This document shows positions 22,238 through 33,745 of a stretch of 64,000 nt of DNA, piece after piece. The notes beneath the pieces were generated by a model that worked only from the letters and a program-made list of their open reading frames with translations, searched no databases and was not told the DNA's origin. The stretch comes from Orobanche coerulescens (Eukaryota > Streptophyta > Magnoliopsida > Lamiales > Orobanchaceae). Every line of letters begins with the position of its first letter. Position 1 is the stretch's first letter. The DNA is taken from assembly GCA_033398695.1 (NCBI GenBank), contig CM065805.1, positions 168,989,787 through 169,053,786 of the forward strand, written 5' to 3'. A program made the position numbers and the translations under genes.

Positions 22238-23265
22238 TGTTGGAACAATATTTTTTAGATCGTTTTGATGATGTGTTATTAAAACCAAAATTTACTTAAA
22301 ACATATTTTCTCTTCAGTTAACGTACGTAACACACATCACATTAACGTACGTAACATTCTATAGTTAACGTACGTAACGCATCATTTATAACGTACGTAA
22401 CATTCATTATTTTTCGTAAGTTTTTCTGTGCAGGTAACGTACGTAACCCGGATCATATAACGTACGTAAGGCTTGAATTATTCTGACCGTTGGAAAAGCC
22501 ACTAGCCGTTGCAACAAGTCGTCTCAATCAACGGATCTTTGACCAGGATATTACGTATGTAACCAGGAGGTTTATAATGTACGTAACGCATTTCATCATA
22601 TTTCACTGGACAGTTTCGGCACTTTCATTACGGCCGTTATTCGGCTCATATAACGTACGTAACGTACGTAACGTACGTAATCCGCATTATATAACGTACG
22701 TAACCCTTTATACTGTTCCAACGGGAAATTGAGCTCAAGAAGGCTATAAATAGCCACCTTCATGGAGATTGATGACACACAAGAATTCTAAGCCTACAAG
22801 CATACTCAAGCAATATCAAGCAAACATTCTGAGAGATATTCTTATTCTAGATTGTGATACGAGAAGATTTGTTCTATAATTTCCAATCTTCATTCTTGTA
22901 TCTTAGAGCGATATATCGTGAAAGCCGAGTTTCTACTCGCACTTATTTTTTGCATTGGTTATCTTGTACCTAGAAAAACAAGAGTGTTTTTGTGAGGTTG
23001 TTTTTGAGCCCGGAAATCAAGAAGTTGTAAGAAGTTGGCACTAAACTAGAAAGTGCAAATTCCAAGTTTTAAAGAAAAGTCCTAGTCGATAAAACTAGGT
23101 AGGGGACGTAGGCTTTGTTAATAGCCGAACCTCTCGAACAATTACTTGTGTTCTTTCTTTTCCGCACTTTTATTACTCCGCTATTTTTGCTTCCGCACGA
23201 AAAGAGTACAATACTCTTAACCGCACTATTCAACCCCCCCTTCTAGTGGCGGTATCAATCTAACA
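22238..23265 (+). repeat. Sire-1 3' LTR (1,028 bp)
   Basis: Same length as the 5' LTR, with about eight substitutions, mostly C/T or G/A and several within CGTACG copies (CGTATG near 22557, AATGTACG near 22577). TATA box at 22745-22752. The TSD CACCT follows at 23266-23270. Confidence 0.95.
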
Positions 23266-23270
23266 CACCT

Positions 23271-24310
23271 TCCTGAATGAACTCATCTTCCAGGAAGTGG
23301 CTTGCAAAACAACAATGATCTTTCAATCTTTGGGCATGAAGAATAGATAACCTATCATCTCATATGGGAATCCAATGAAAACGTCCCTTCACGGACCTTG
23401 TTTCCAACTTCTCCGCCTTAGTCTTCTTGATATAGGCGAGACATCCACAAATCTTAATATGATTAAGGCTTGGTTTCCTGCCCTCCCACATCTCATGCGG
23501 AGTTTTAGGAACAGATTTGGAAGGACCTCTGTTCAATATATAAGTAGCAGTCAGGAGCACATAACCCCACAGGTAATCGGTAAGTCGTTGTGGCTAAGCA
23601 TGGAACGAACTATGTCCAACAAGGTTCGGTTCCTTCTTTACGACACACCATTTAACTACGGAGTTCCTGGAGGTGTAAGTTGTGACACTATTCTGTGCTC
23701 CTTTAGGAGCCCTTCAAACTCAGTGCTCATATTCTCGCCACCTTGGTCCGACCGAAGTGCTTGATATGATTTACCAGTTTGTTTTTCGACTAGGGCCTTA
23801 AATTCCTAGAATTTCTCAAAAGCCTCGGATTTATGATTTATTAAGTATACATAATCATACCTAGTATGATCATCTATAAACGTAATGAAATACTGATATC
23901 CATCATGTGCTGCTTCTAAAGCACCACATACGTCGGTATGGACTAATCCAAGTTTATCAGCGGCTCTTTCAAAAGTCCTAGTGAAGGGAGACTTGGTCAT
24001 TTTGCCTTTAAGTCGAGATTCACAAGTCGGAAATGGATCTGATCCCAATGGACCCATAAGTCCATCTTTTTCCTATTTTGTAAACCTTGGTCTGACCAAT
24101 ATGACCAAGTCTAAGATGCCATTTGAAAATTGGATTAGTTTTATCCCTACCACGCTTCCTAGTCATAGTATTCACAACGACTTTATTACTTAGGTTCAGA
24201 TGATACAATCTATTTAACAATGGAGCAGTGCCTACTAGTTTATTTCGAAAATAAATTTTTGCAGGAACCATCACCAATGAAAAATAAAAAGCCTTTACGA
24301 TCAATGACCA
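23271..24310 (-). pseudogene. pol: Copia-1 integrase (zinc region and core), broken
   Basis: Minus-strand reading from about 24300 downward: a pre-integrase zinc region with WHLRLGHIGQTKVYKI (about 24105-24150), then LKGKMTKSPFT, LGLVHTDVCGALEAAHDGYQYFITFIDDHTRYDYVYLI (in pieces, first catalytic Asp in HTDVCG), then TATYILNRGPSKSVPKTPHEMWEGRKPSLNHIKICGC and a C-terminal stretch ending at the Sire-1 junction. Several frameshifts; the middle of the core with the second Asp and Glu is poor. It continues across Sire-1 at 14445. Confidence 0.87.
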
Positions 24311-25340
24311 GAATGGATACTATGTTTTTATGCCCCTTGGGCAACACTTGTACATCATCTAAAGTTAAAAGAAAGTTGGATTCCAAATCCAAAAAAAGTG
24401 ATCCTATATCGGTTGCTGCGACACTATGCATACGACAGTAATCATTACTTCCCCAGCTCCAAGCTTTCTACTTTGTTCCAGATCCTGATTCATGGTATAA
24501 ATATGAGAACTAGCACCTGAATCCCATAAATAGAAAATATGGTATCAGAACAATTAGTTTCCAAAACTAAAAGTTCCGTAAGGATCGAATAGTCTCTTGC
24601 CCAGTAGCCCATCTCACCACATTTGAGACATGTGTCCGTCTTCACCTTCTTGCTCTTGGGAACTATTGGGGCCTTGCCCTTACCCTTAAAATCCTTGTTT
24701 TGTGGGCTCATCTGCTTCTTAGTGTTTTTCTTCTTGAACCTCCGAGATCCAGAGGAAATCACAAGTGTAGACTCCTTTACCCGTAGAATCTTCGTCTGAG
24801 ACTGAGGGGTTACAAATTTGTCCATCAACCTTGCTAAATTGCAAGCAATCTCATTGCAGTTGAAGTTCAGAACAAACTGTGAGAAGGAATCAGGAAGAGA
24901 TTGCAGGATAAGGTCGGTTCATAGAGAAGCATGCATCCTAAAACCAAGAGCCTCCAATCTCTCAATCATAGAGATCATTTTGAGGACATGGTCCCCAACT
25001 TTCTTACCTTCCTTCATCCTGCCACCGAAAAGCTCTTTAGATATCTCATATTTAGCAGTTTGACTATGGTCACCTTAAAGCTCGGTTAAGTGAGATAAAA
25101 TTTGCCTAGCAGAAGTCATTTTCTCATGAGCTCTCTGAAGCTCATTAGACATAGAGGCCATCAAAGAGCCACGAATTCTAATGTCATCCTTAACCCACTT
25201 TTCGTGGTTTTCAACATCTTCCTGACTGGCTATGGTCCGCACCGGAGCCGCCGGAATGTCCGCCTCGAAGACGTATCCCAGCACCTCCATACTGAGGACT
25301 ATCATCATGTTGCGGAGCCAATCCAAAAAGTTTAGCCCAT
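24311..25340 (-). pseudogene. gag: Copia-1 gag and protease, broken
   Basis: The gag begins near 25340 with NGLNFLDWLRNMMIVLSMEV (minus). A capsid-like segment runs to about 24830. A basic stretch (RRFKKKNTKKQ) precedes a decayed knuckle, CLKCGEMGYWARDY near 24600-24645, where the His and last Cys of CCHC are both Tyr. The protease region follows with the end-of-gag/PR words down to about 24310. A second copy of the PR part is at 52774-52893. Stops and shifts throughout. Confidence 0.8.
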
Positions 25341-26927
25341 TGTCATTTTGAGAGTTGATATTTTGTTTGTCTAGATTAAGTACGACAGATTTATTAGTGA
25401 CTTATTCAATTATGATCTGAGTTTAGAATTAAGATCTTTTTTATTCTTTTAACCCAGTTCCCACTACTTTTATCGGAATAACACACTTCCTTGTGAAATC
25501 CGGAAGTATTGTTCGCATTACTTCATAGTGGTGATCGAGTTCTTTATAAATTTTAATAGAGGGCAACCGAACAGGTTTCTAGTCTATTAATTTTTATAAA
25601 GTGGTGTCCAACACCAACCCATCTAATGGATGATTCGATCTTCTTTTTCCCCTTGTTCACTCCCCTCAACCTATACGATTTCTATGGTTCGTGAACAAGT
25701 TAAGTTTACACCATCGACGCTGATTAGTTTCACAATTGAATCTTATCCGGAAACTGAACAGGTTTCTAGGGATAAAATTTGCTCCAACCAAAGGCATCTA
25801 ATGTGCTCTCGGCATTTTATCGATCCTCCCCGAACGACTACCCTGATAACTCGGAAGCATAGCACATCTGGCTTGGATTTCAATTTTCCGAAATCTCGAT
25901 GAAGAGGAGGATAACCTCGAAACCTTTTAAACTTAATATTTTGTCGTGGGAGAATTTTCGCGATTAATGTTACACTTTGCACATTAATTCATTTAAGCGC
26001 ATTTGTCTACATTCATGCCATATGAATAAACATACACAACCTAGTTGCTACCAACATGTAGTTCATGGACCGTTCCTAGAACAAAAATATCGTAATCTAA
26101 CTACAAGTCTTCGGCCCTAAACGGATCTCCTCCGGTCTTCATCATTACATATAAATTTTACATTTGAAAAATTGCATCCTATACAAATTTTTCTAAAAAA
26201 TAAATAGGCTCAAAACGGTCTTTACAACCCAATTGAATAAAACCGAACGATTCAAGACTAGTTCTATGAACCACATCACCATTAAAAAATAATGCATCAA
26301 ACACATTAAAATAAATGGCATTCAAAATTAATCTAAGTATTGATCCAATCAATATAAATTAATCCATCCACACGAATTAATCCAATTAATTCACACAACC
26401 GTTAATTTTAATTTATTCCGGACGAGAAAATATCCCATTAAATTAATTCCTCTAAGAATAAAATTACCATAGTTATATCTTAGTCAAATTAAATCCAATT
26501 TAATTTGTGGAAAATTAATTACCGAACGAAATATAAAAAACAGAGTCGAAAAATGCACGGTCGGGCCAAGTCCGGCACTACCCGACACCCTACCCAGCAG
26601 GGCCGGACCGCATGGCCGGACCGCGGTCCGAAGAATAGGACCGCTCGGTAGTGCCCGACCAGCTCTAAGCTGTCGGGTCCGTTTATGATTTTCAGCTCGT
26701 TTTTCGCCCTGATTCTAAAAAATAATATTTTTCTAATCTTTATATCACACATTTAATTCAGTTTTTTCAAAAGAAAAAAAGATTTATATTGTAACATAAA
26801 ATCATGAAAAATTAATTTTTAGATGAACAATTGAAAATCAACGATTAAACCGATTATGATTCTAAATCATAAACCATTCAATCAAGCATTCCAAATGCTA
26901 TATATCGTATATACGATCGCAAGACCA
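25341..26927 (-). other. Copia-1 untranslated leader with a GC-rich palindromic island
   Basis: About 1.6 kb between PBS and gag has no credible gene. It is AT-rich except for 26555-26690, a GC-rich block with repeated inverted words (GGTCGGGCC, CACTACCCGAC, TAGTGCCCGACC, GTCGGGTCC) and a perfect 14-bp palindrome CGGACCGCGGTCCG at 26617-26630. The word GAACAGGTTTCTAG is repeated near 25568 and 25758. A structured leader could serve RNA dimerisation or packaging; that is inference. Confidence 0.6.
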
Positions 26928-26940
26928 CGCTCTGGTACCA
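26928..26940 (-). other. Copia-1 primer binding site
   Basis: On the minus strand TGGTACCAGAGCG stands one base from the LTR end, one mismatch from the usual Met PBS. It sets the element's minus orientation and identifies 26942-28450 as the 5' LTR. Confidence 0.9.
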
Positions 26941-26941
26941 C

Positions 26942-28450
26942 TATTGGGATTTGGTGCCTAAAACGAAGGCGCAACGGAAACAATAAACGAATCTAATTCG
27001 ATCTGAATCCCTTAAGACGATAGATCAAGCTACGTATATATGAATATTAAAACGAAGCAAAGAAAGATTTGAAATCATACCCTCGTAGTCCGTTGATTAA
27101 ATGGTGTACTCCACGTAAGCGATTCCCCAAGATTTAGGTGATCTTCCCCACGAATCCTATTTGTCAATCTTTTGGATGATCCAACGCCGAAAACACCGCG
27201 TCTCTACTTGCCACGCGCTGGAGGAACGATCGGAACAACTTCACCTTGTTATCCTCCAAGAATACGGCTAGAATAAAGTGATAGGAGCCTTCAAATATAA
27301 TCTATATCACTCCAAATATAGAGATATATTATCTCTCAATATTTTCTCACAATTTTTCTATAAGAAAAATTATGAAGAAGAAGGATGAAGAAGAAGATAA
27401 CTCTTGAGAACAACTATTTCTCTCTCTTGCTCTTGAAAATGGACGTGAGATACTCCCCCAAAACAAGAGGTAAGTCTTTCTTTTATTCTTTTTCCTTTAA
27501 GACCAAATCACTTACTATGATCTCACATGAGATATTGTTCCATTAATTTGTCATTAGTCTTCCACATATTAAGGTGGAGATAAAGACCAAGACTTAGGTG
27601 AAGTATGTGGGGCGGCCATCTATAAGAATTGGGCGATTGGTTCGCTTCGGTCCCTCGAGAGTCCAAACAGATAAACCCTAATCCGTTCTGATGTATTTAT
27701 ATCAATTCATTAATCCAATTAATTAATTATATTAAATAAAAAATAATATAATTAATTTTTCCAAGAAATAATTATATCTATGAATTAAATTAATCACCCA
27801 GTAATTTATTTAATTCATTAGGTTGTAAATTAATTTATCCAATAAATTAATTTAGACATCCGATGTCCCTAAATTAATTAGACATCTAATGTCCAATAAA
27901 TTAGATATCCAATATCTAATATTAATAAAGAGAGAATAAGCTTGATTCATTCCATCATCAATCCTATTGTGCTATTTGGTAGGTCCGTCTCAGTTAGGAA
28001 TCGGAGGAACCAAAGAGTAGTAGCACCACCTAGCCAGTTTGGCGACCTACACTGTACCCTCACTGAGAATGAATGATGGGGATCATTTCAAAACCTTTCT
28101 ATAGTGAATACCAGTATACGTATAAACCCTTCTTTCAAATGTCCCGATCAAGTTATAGGGTCACGGTCAGTCAAACCCTATCTGTACTTGACGCGATGCA
28201 TGAGTTAATGCAAATTGAGATCACTGAGTTCTCGTGTATCCAATACAACTAGTTCTAATGCTTTGGCCAAAGACTTATAATCTCATCTGCCAAGAACCGC
28301 ATAGGACATATACCCGTTCACTTACAGGAGAAGAATCCTATCTTGGCATTTAGTGCCCATCAAGACGCACGTCGAGGTTGACCCCCACCTCCCAGTTTTC
28401 TGGGTCGAACTACTCTAATGAAAATCTTAACATCACAAGCACATACCTAC
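26942..28450 (-). repeat. Copia-1 5' LTR, truncated by Tekay-B
   Basis: Matches 313 to about 1838 of the other LTR; in plus coordinates it starts TATTGGGATTTGG (mutated from TGTTGGG). It breaks off at about 28445 where Tekay-B begins. The remaining 465 bp of the LTR are not found elsewhere in the window. Confidence 0.9.
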
Positions 28451-28751
28451 TGTAATACCCGAGATTTTTGTGTCTGGTTACTTTGAATTATTTGTCGGTT
28501 GTGCCGATTATTTTGTTTCGTTGATGATTATTCGGGATTTCCCTATGTTATGTACGGTATGTTATACTGTGATGTTGTGTTCGTCGAATGAGACTTGTTG
28601 CCGCGTACGCCTATTTGGTAAAATGTGTGCTTGTGGTGTGGTACGCTATTGTTTTGAATCATAGATGGTGCGTTAGTCTAATCGGGATGTTGTCGAGTGC
28701 CCGGCCCGACTGTCGGAGTCATTGAGATTCACTAATGTGTTCAGTAGTGGT

Positions 28752-29011
28752 GTTACGGCCGTAAGAGTTATGAGTTACGGCCGTAAGTGTTGCTGGTTAC
28801 GGTCGTAAGTATCTTTCATTACGGCCGTAGTGAGTCCTGTGTTACGGCCATAAACCATTGTTGTTATGGCCATAATGAACATTCGTATTTTGGGCAGTAG
28901 TTCAGAGGGATACTTACGACCGTAAGTCATGAGTGTTACGGATGTAAGGATGAAGAGTTACGGCCGTAAGTTGTGCCTGTTACTACTATAACATGCCACT
29001 GGTTTATATAC
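28752..29011 (+). promoter_or_regulatory. CGGCCG palindromes and TATA box of the Tekay-B LTR
   Basis: TTACGGCCGTAA-type words occur four times with a perfect core and about five times decayed by one base (GGTCGT, GGCCAT, GACCGT, GGATGT) between 28752 and 28972. TTTATATACC follows at 29003-29012. Same layout as Tekay-A but with a different core. Confidence 0.7.
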
Positions 29012-30200
29012 CAGAGGCAGAACCATTTGCGGGGACAGAAGTCATTTCTTCCCCATTTCGTCCCCTTCGTTCCTTTTCGGGATTTTTGAGAGCAGGGGTG
29101 ATTCTTTAGTTTGAGGAGGCGATCTTCATAAATTCGGGAAGCTTGATTCATATCTATCATCATCTTCCACTTCCTTCGTCCAGATCGGAGGTAATTTCTT
29201 GAAATCTCCTAGGGTTGACTTTCGGATTTTTCCTTCTTGATTTTGTTGTTTGTCCGATTTTAATGAATCGGTTGTTGTTATTGGTGTTGTTAAACGCATT
29301 CTATGGGTTGTATATCCGTATATTGAGTTCGTTTGAACCCAATCGGGATTTTTGATGTTCTAAGGAAATCTTGAACATTTAATGTCCGATTAAATGTCTC
29401 AAAGGGTTTTCTTCGGTTCTTGGATGTGTTTTCCATTATTTATCGTTATACTCGTAGTAATCGTGTTTTCATTGTTATTCACGGATGGTGGTAGGTATTC
29501 GAGGTTTTCCCGGTTGTGCCGTGTTTGTCGGAGCTTTCGATATCGGTTATCGAGGCAAGTACCTTGCCCATACACTTCGTGTTTCGTAGATACAATAATT
29601 GGTGATTGTCTTTGTGTAAAAAATTGAATATTTTATTGAACTTTCAACAGAGTCGATATATATATTCTCAATAAAGTTTTCCTTCAAAATTAACTTGAGT
29701 GTTTGAGAACGAATGTGTCGTCCTGAGAATGTGTATTAGTGTTGTATATTGTGCCTTGTTTTCTTGTGGTACCGTTAGGTGACTGTAGTCACGATGATGT
29801 GTAATATTGTGTGGTTTCCCATTGGGTTGTTCATTAGGATATGTCTCAAGGAGGCTCAGAGGTTCGTGGCTTCCTAGTACGGGACACGAATAATCCTTAG
29901 GAGGATATTGATATGGATATTGGGTCTTGGATCCCGTGATTTGTGATCGGATTTGTATTTTGGAAATAATCTTTGGGCTGGTCCCAAAATGGTTTTCGGA
30001 AGGTTGAGAATTCTTTAAAACATTTTACAAGTCGTTTACCTCATTTCATTCCTACCTTTCATGGTTTGTAGATTATATTGTTAGTCTTGCTTGTGTCTGA
30101 TTATGGAGCCCATTCTAGCAACTACTCTGAGTATATGGTTTATAGTCCTTTGCGTTGGAAGTCGGATATTCCTACTGAGTGTGAGAGTTATATTCGTTCA

Positions 30201-30310
30201 CTCTAAGCGGGTCTGGTGATACTATGGGGGGATTCGCACATTGTCGGGTCCGCGAATATTTGGGTTAGCCACTCCGAGCGTGTCTGACAAGGCTCCGGGG
30301 GGATTCGCGT
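30201..30310 (+). repeat. 70-bp tandem duplication in the Tekay-B LTR
   Basis: Two units start CTCTAAGCGGGTCTGG (30201) and ACTCCGAGCGTGTCTGAC (30271) and share GGGGGGATTCGCG. A further copy is in the fragment at 34055-34155. Confidence 0.65.
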
Positions 30311-30630
30311 ATCACAATGTTTTGAGTTTCCATAATACTTGGGATGTAATACATATTTATGAGAGGTGCTTGGACTAGAATGGCTTAAGAGTGAAGTGTT
30401 GTGTGAAATTTTTCCTTAGTCGTGAGTTAATGTCTGACTACAGTTTTTGTAAATATTTTCCAAACAAAACTCCCGGGATTCGGAATTATTTTCATAGTGC
30501 ATGCTTGTTCGTTTCTACTTTCAAGACTTGAAATATTTTAACTAAATGAAATATCTCGGGGAGTCTTTCTAAATTAATCAAGTTATTGTATTCCCAGAAT
30601 ATGTCATGTATGGCTCGTATTTGCACTTTG

Positions 30631-30683
30631 TACTTGCACTAGCGAAATAGTAGAATTTTGCTAACCCCCGAGTAATCGGGGGG
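30631..30683 (+). other. Conserved two-stem hairpin in the Tekay-B LTR
   Basis: TACTTGCACTAGC ... TTGCTAAC gives a TAGC/GCTA stem, followed by CCCCCGA-GTAA-TCGGGGG (30665-30682), a perfect 7-bp stem. It corresponds to 4598-4640 in Tekay-A with different stem bases. Confidence 0.6.
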
Positions 30684-30934
30684 TGCATGTCTGTATTGCG
30701 TTCAGGTTCATTCAGGTTTTGGGGAGCATAACACAGGGATGGCACAAATGATGATGAGATATGATCGATAATAATCACATGAGGACCCGCACGATGTGGT
30801 GTTGGCCTAGTTGTAATTTATTTCCGCTGCAGTATTTTCCCGTTGCAGGGAGTGTTTTGTTTTGACCCCTGCGTGGGCATGTTTTGAAATTGAGTTGTAT
30901 GTATTGATTGAAAGACCAAACCGGTCTAATGAGT

Positions 30935-31918
30935 CATAATATCGCCCAAGAACCGAAGGAAAACACATCCAAGAATCGAAGGAAACCCTTTGAGACATTT
31001 AATCGGACATTAGATGTTCAAGATTTCCTTAGAACATCAAAAATACCGATTGGGTTCAAACGAATTCAAGATATGGATATACAACCCATAGAATGCGTTT
31101 AACAACACTCAATAACAACAACCGATTCATCAAAATCAGACAAATAACAAAATCAAGAAGGAAAATTACAAAAGTCAACCCTATGAGATTTCAAGAAATT
31201 ACCTCCGATCCGGACGAATGAAGTGGAAGATGATGATAGATACGAATCAAGCTTTTCGAATCGGTGTAGATCGCCTCCTCAAACTCAAGAATCACCACTG
31301 CTCTCAAAAATCCCGAAAAGGAACGAAGGGGACGAAATGGGGAAGAAATGATTTCTGTCCCCGCAAATGGTGCTGCCTCTGGTATATAAACTAGTGGCAT
31401 TTTATGGCCGTAATAGGCACAACTTATGTCCGTAACTCTTCATACTTACGGCCGTAACACTCAGAACTTATGGCCGTAAGTACCCCTCCGGACTACTGCC
31501 TAAAATACGAACGTTCATTACGGCCGTAACAACAACGGTTTACGGCCGTAACACAGAACTCACTACGGCCATAATAAAAGATACTTACGGCCGTAACTCA
31601 TAACTCTTACGGCCTTAACACCACTATTGAACACAGTAGTGAATCTCAACGACTCCGACATTAGGGTCGGGTAGTCGACAATGTCCCGGTTACACTAACG
31701 CACCGTCTATGATTCGAAACAATAATGTACCACACCACAAGCACATATTTTACCAAAGAGACGTATGCAGCAACAAGTCTCATTCGACGAATTACTACAT
31801 CACGGTATAACATACCATACATAACATAGGGAAAATCCCGAATAATCATCAACGAAACAAAATAATTGGCACAACCGACAAATAATTCAAAGTAACCAGA
31901 CACAGAAATCTCAGGTAT
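30935..31918 (-). repeat. Tekay-B-family LTR piece, inverted
   Basis: Reverse complement of about 28451-29435 with scattered differences; it ends ...CTCAGGTATTACA at 31918. CGGCCG palindromes are at 31403-31620 and the TATA box on the minus strand at 31382-31390. With the preceding LTR it forms a head-to-head inverted pair of about 1 kb arms spaced by roughly 1.5 kb. Confidence 0.88.
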
Positions 31919-32149
31919 TACACTCTACCCTCCTTAAAAGAAGTTTCGTCCCGAAACTTAAAACATGAAACAATCAAGGCAGAGAAACTCTAGATAACAC
32001 ATGTTATCTGCTACTGATAGCGCATAAAAGCTCCATGCAGCACAGAGCTGCTGCGATCCGATTCAATACGGAAGAATGTTTACGAAAAGCAACGAACATG
32101 AATCACTATGGTCGAGTAAGGCGAGTAGTACAAAAATCAAAACACGAGT
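31919..32149 (-). other. 3' end of a minus-strand Tekay element (polypurine tract and tail)
   Basis: Minus-strand GTTTCGGGACGAAAC, then CTTTTAAGGAGGGTAGAG directly before the LTR: the same tail as in Tekay-A and Tekay-C. No coding sequence of pol follows; it passes into another LTR piece by about 32150. Confidence 0.75.
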
Positions 32150-32554
32150 TTAAGCGCTAAACAAACACATGATTCCGATAGCCTGAAGATTCAAAAAAAT
32201 GATACGAAGGCGACATCCCAAAGCTTGGAAAATTACTAAATGGCCCGAATGACCAAAATATCACGATAAGACAACGAATAACCAAATCGGAGCTCACAAC
32301 ACGTCTAACAAAGTTAAACAGACTTACGGGATACACGGAGAGACGGTTTTGAACGAGATTCGCAAGAATTGAACTCAAGCGCGGAAAAATCGCTAAGAAG
32401 CACGGAACTCAACAAAACGACACCAAAATGAACTCGGATGACAAAAAGTTCAGAATTAATCGTTCTCAGAATGACGAAACAGCCACAAGCGAGTTGTTAA
32501 AACTGACTCCTGCCAAAAAGAAATTTACCAAAAATCAAAATTGCGGATATTACA
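32150..32554 (-). repeat. Tekay LTR fragment, minus strand, start of LTR
   Basis: Resembles 34980-35377 and 52380-52773 (GGCCCGAATG, AAATCGGAGCTCACAACACG, ending GCGGATATTACA at 32554) but is clearly diverged. It is the 5' part of an LTR, joined to the 3' end of a plus-strand LTR at 32555. Confidence 0.7.
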
Positions 32555-33614
32555 TAGTGGGTGTTACATAAATGGTATCGGAGCCAGGTTACGGAAACCT
32601 AGGCTATCGGGTCGAGCTGGGTTTCATCTGGTCAGTGTCTATTTGAGTCGTGTCGCGACGCGTGTTGGTCATGATTAGTATCGTGGGGCGATCATCATCT
32701 TCGTGCGACCTGTGAATGTAAGTCTCCCTTCTTTGTGTTGTGCCTCGTGTAACATGAGATACTTGTGTGATTATTTGTTAAGTGATGGAATCTTTATGTA
32801 GACTTTTGTTTCATGATACATGTAAATTTTACTCTCATATTTTGTTTATATGAGGAGTGATTCGACTGCAAAAGTATTTTTAACTATGTTTATATTCGCT
32901 GTGTGTGTAATTTAAAACAGCTTTCCGCTATTTTACCAACTTGTGTACACCTCTACAATGGCCTTTTTGGTATTTTACAAACTTGGATTTATTTCGTTAA
33001 ACCTTTTTCCTTAAACTATTTTACCGGTACGTGTAAGCTGTGACTTAAAGTACATTTTGGAACTGTCGAGATTTGGCATTTCGCCTTGTACTTTCAAATG
33101 GAACTTTATGATGGTAATTTGAAAAATAGATTTTAGAGACTATTTAAGTATTTGAAGGATATTACCGTCATCGGCCTTTTTTTCGTATTTGAAATAATTA
33201 CGAAAATGATTTTAGCCTGGTGGGCTTCGACGCAGGGCCCACGGCGCTGTAATATTCCCGGATGGTTTTGGGTCTGCTACATGTGTATTTCAAATGATTT
33301 GTTCGTATTGGAAAAATTGGGTTTTATTTGTAAAATGTATTTTATTTTTCTAAAACTGTTTTGTCGCTACGTGGTAAATTACGTGTTATCGCACCCGTGC
33401 GAGCTGTTAAAGCTTGGGTTTGTATGATTGGGTACATATATGATTGTTTCATGATAATTTGTAATTGTGTGTTGGTTATCGTTCGGGCCATTATAATCGC
33501 CGAATGGATGCCGTCGTGGCTGTGATTTTGTGTATGTGGGTTGCCTTAGGATGGTAATTGATGTATGTGATTGTGTCACGATTTTCTCTTGTGCTGAGTG
33601 GTTACTTATTCAGT
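32555..33614 (+). other. Tekay LTR end, PBS and leader, plus strand
   Basis: TAGTGGGTGTTACA (to 32568) is a plus-strand LTR end, and TGGTATCGGAGCC at 32573-32585 is a Met-type PBS. The following 1 kb has no gene. Near 33238-33282 it holds CACGGCGCTGTAATATTCCCGG and later TGCTACA, which resembles the last 45 bp of a Tekay LTR, so two leaders may be joined here. Confidence 0.65.
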
Positions 33615-33745
33615 ATGCCGAGGGGTAGAGGTCGTGGGTTCGATCGTGGGTGCGGACGTGGCAACGTGGTTCGCACGACATTGATTCAGGCTACTGTGAG
33701 GGAGTATCAGGACCAAGCAATCTCTTATGAGATCTCTTCGTCGTA
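33615..33745 (+). pseudogene. gag: Tekay gag, N-terminal stub
   Basis: The ATG at 33615 begins MPRGRGRGFDRGCGRG, the RG-rich start typical of Tekay gag. After about 43 codons the reading runs into LTR sequence at about 33746, so the gene is truncated by rearrangement. Confidence 0.75.

Larger units (their letters stand above)
14446..23265 (+). mobile_element. Sire-1: Ty1/copia SIRE/Maximus-type element with third ORF (8,820 bp)
   Basis: Two 1,028-bp LTRs (TGTTGGAACA..AATCTAACA) flanked by a perfect 5-bp TSD, CACCT, at 14441-14445 and 23266-23270. Inside, in order: Met PBS, gag, protease, integrase, RT, RNase H, a cluster of palindromes plus TATA box, a 399-codon third ORF, several GGGGGAGA purine tracts, LTR. 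The order, the third ORF and repeated purine tracts fit the SIRE/Maximus lineage. I count about eight differences between the LTRs, so insertion is recent, yet pol has several frameshifts. Confidence 0.95.
313..28450 (-). mobile_element. Copia-1: Ty1/copia element, minus strand, broken into pieces by three later insertions
   Basis: The parts are in correct minus-strand order once the later insertions are set aside: truncated 5' LTR (26942-28450), PBS, long leader, gag, protease, integrase (23271-25340), RT and RNase H (13391-14445), RNase H end (2304-2583) and 3' LTR (313-2303). Domain order with integrase before RT makes it Ty1/copia. It hosts Tekay-A, Sire-1 and Tekay-B. The 5' LTR has lost about 465 bp relative to the 3' LTR at the Tekay-B junction, so the outer right TSD cannot be tested. 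I do not assign a lineage; the DNNGAVAQA and YVDDILLIG wording fits the Tork/Angela/TAR side of the tree. Confidence 0.85.
28451..30934 (+). repeat. Tekay-B LTR, plus orientation (nearly complete)
   Basis: Starts TGTAATACCCGAG immediately after Copia-1 LTR sequence. It carries CGGCCG palindromes and a TATA box (28752-29011), a tandem duplication around 30201-30310 and the conserved hairpin at 30631-30683. The usual GGTGTTACA end is not reached; near 30905-30957 the sequence turns into an inverted copy of the same LTR. No gene. Confidence 0.85.

Noticed and set aside
21980..22258. ORF overlapping the end of Sire-1
   Set aside because: It spans the purine tracts and runs into the LTR; no similarity to a protein.
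33238..33282. A further LTR end in the leader at 33238-33282
   Set aside because: It resembles the last 45 bp of a Tekay LTR but lacks the GGTGTTACA end and a PBS after it, so I mention it only as part of the leader.
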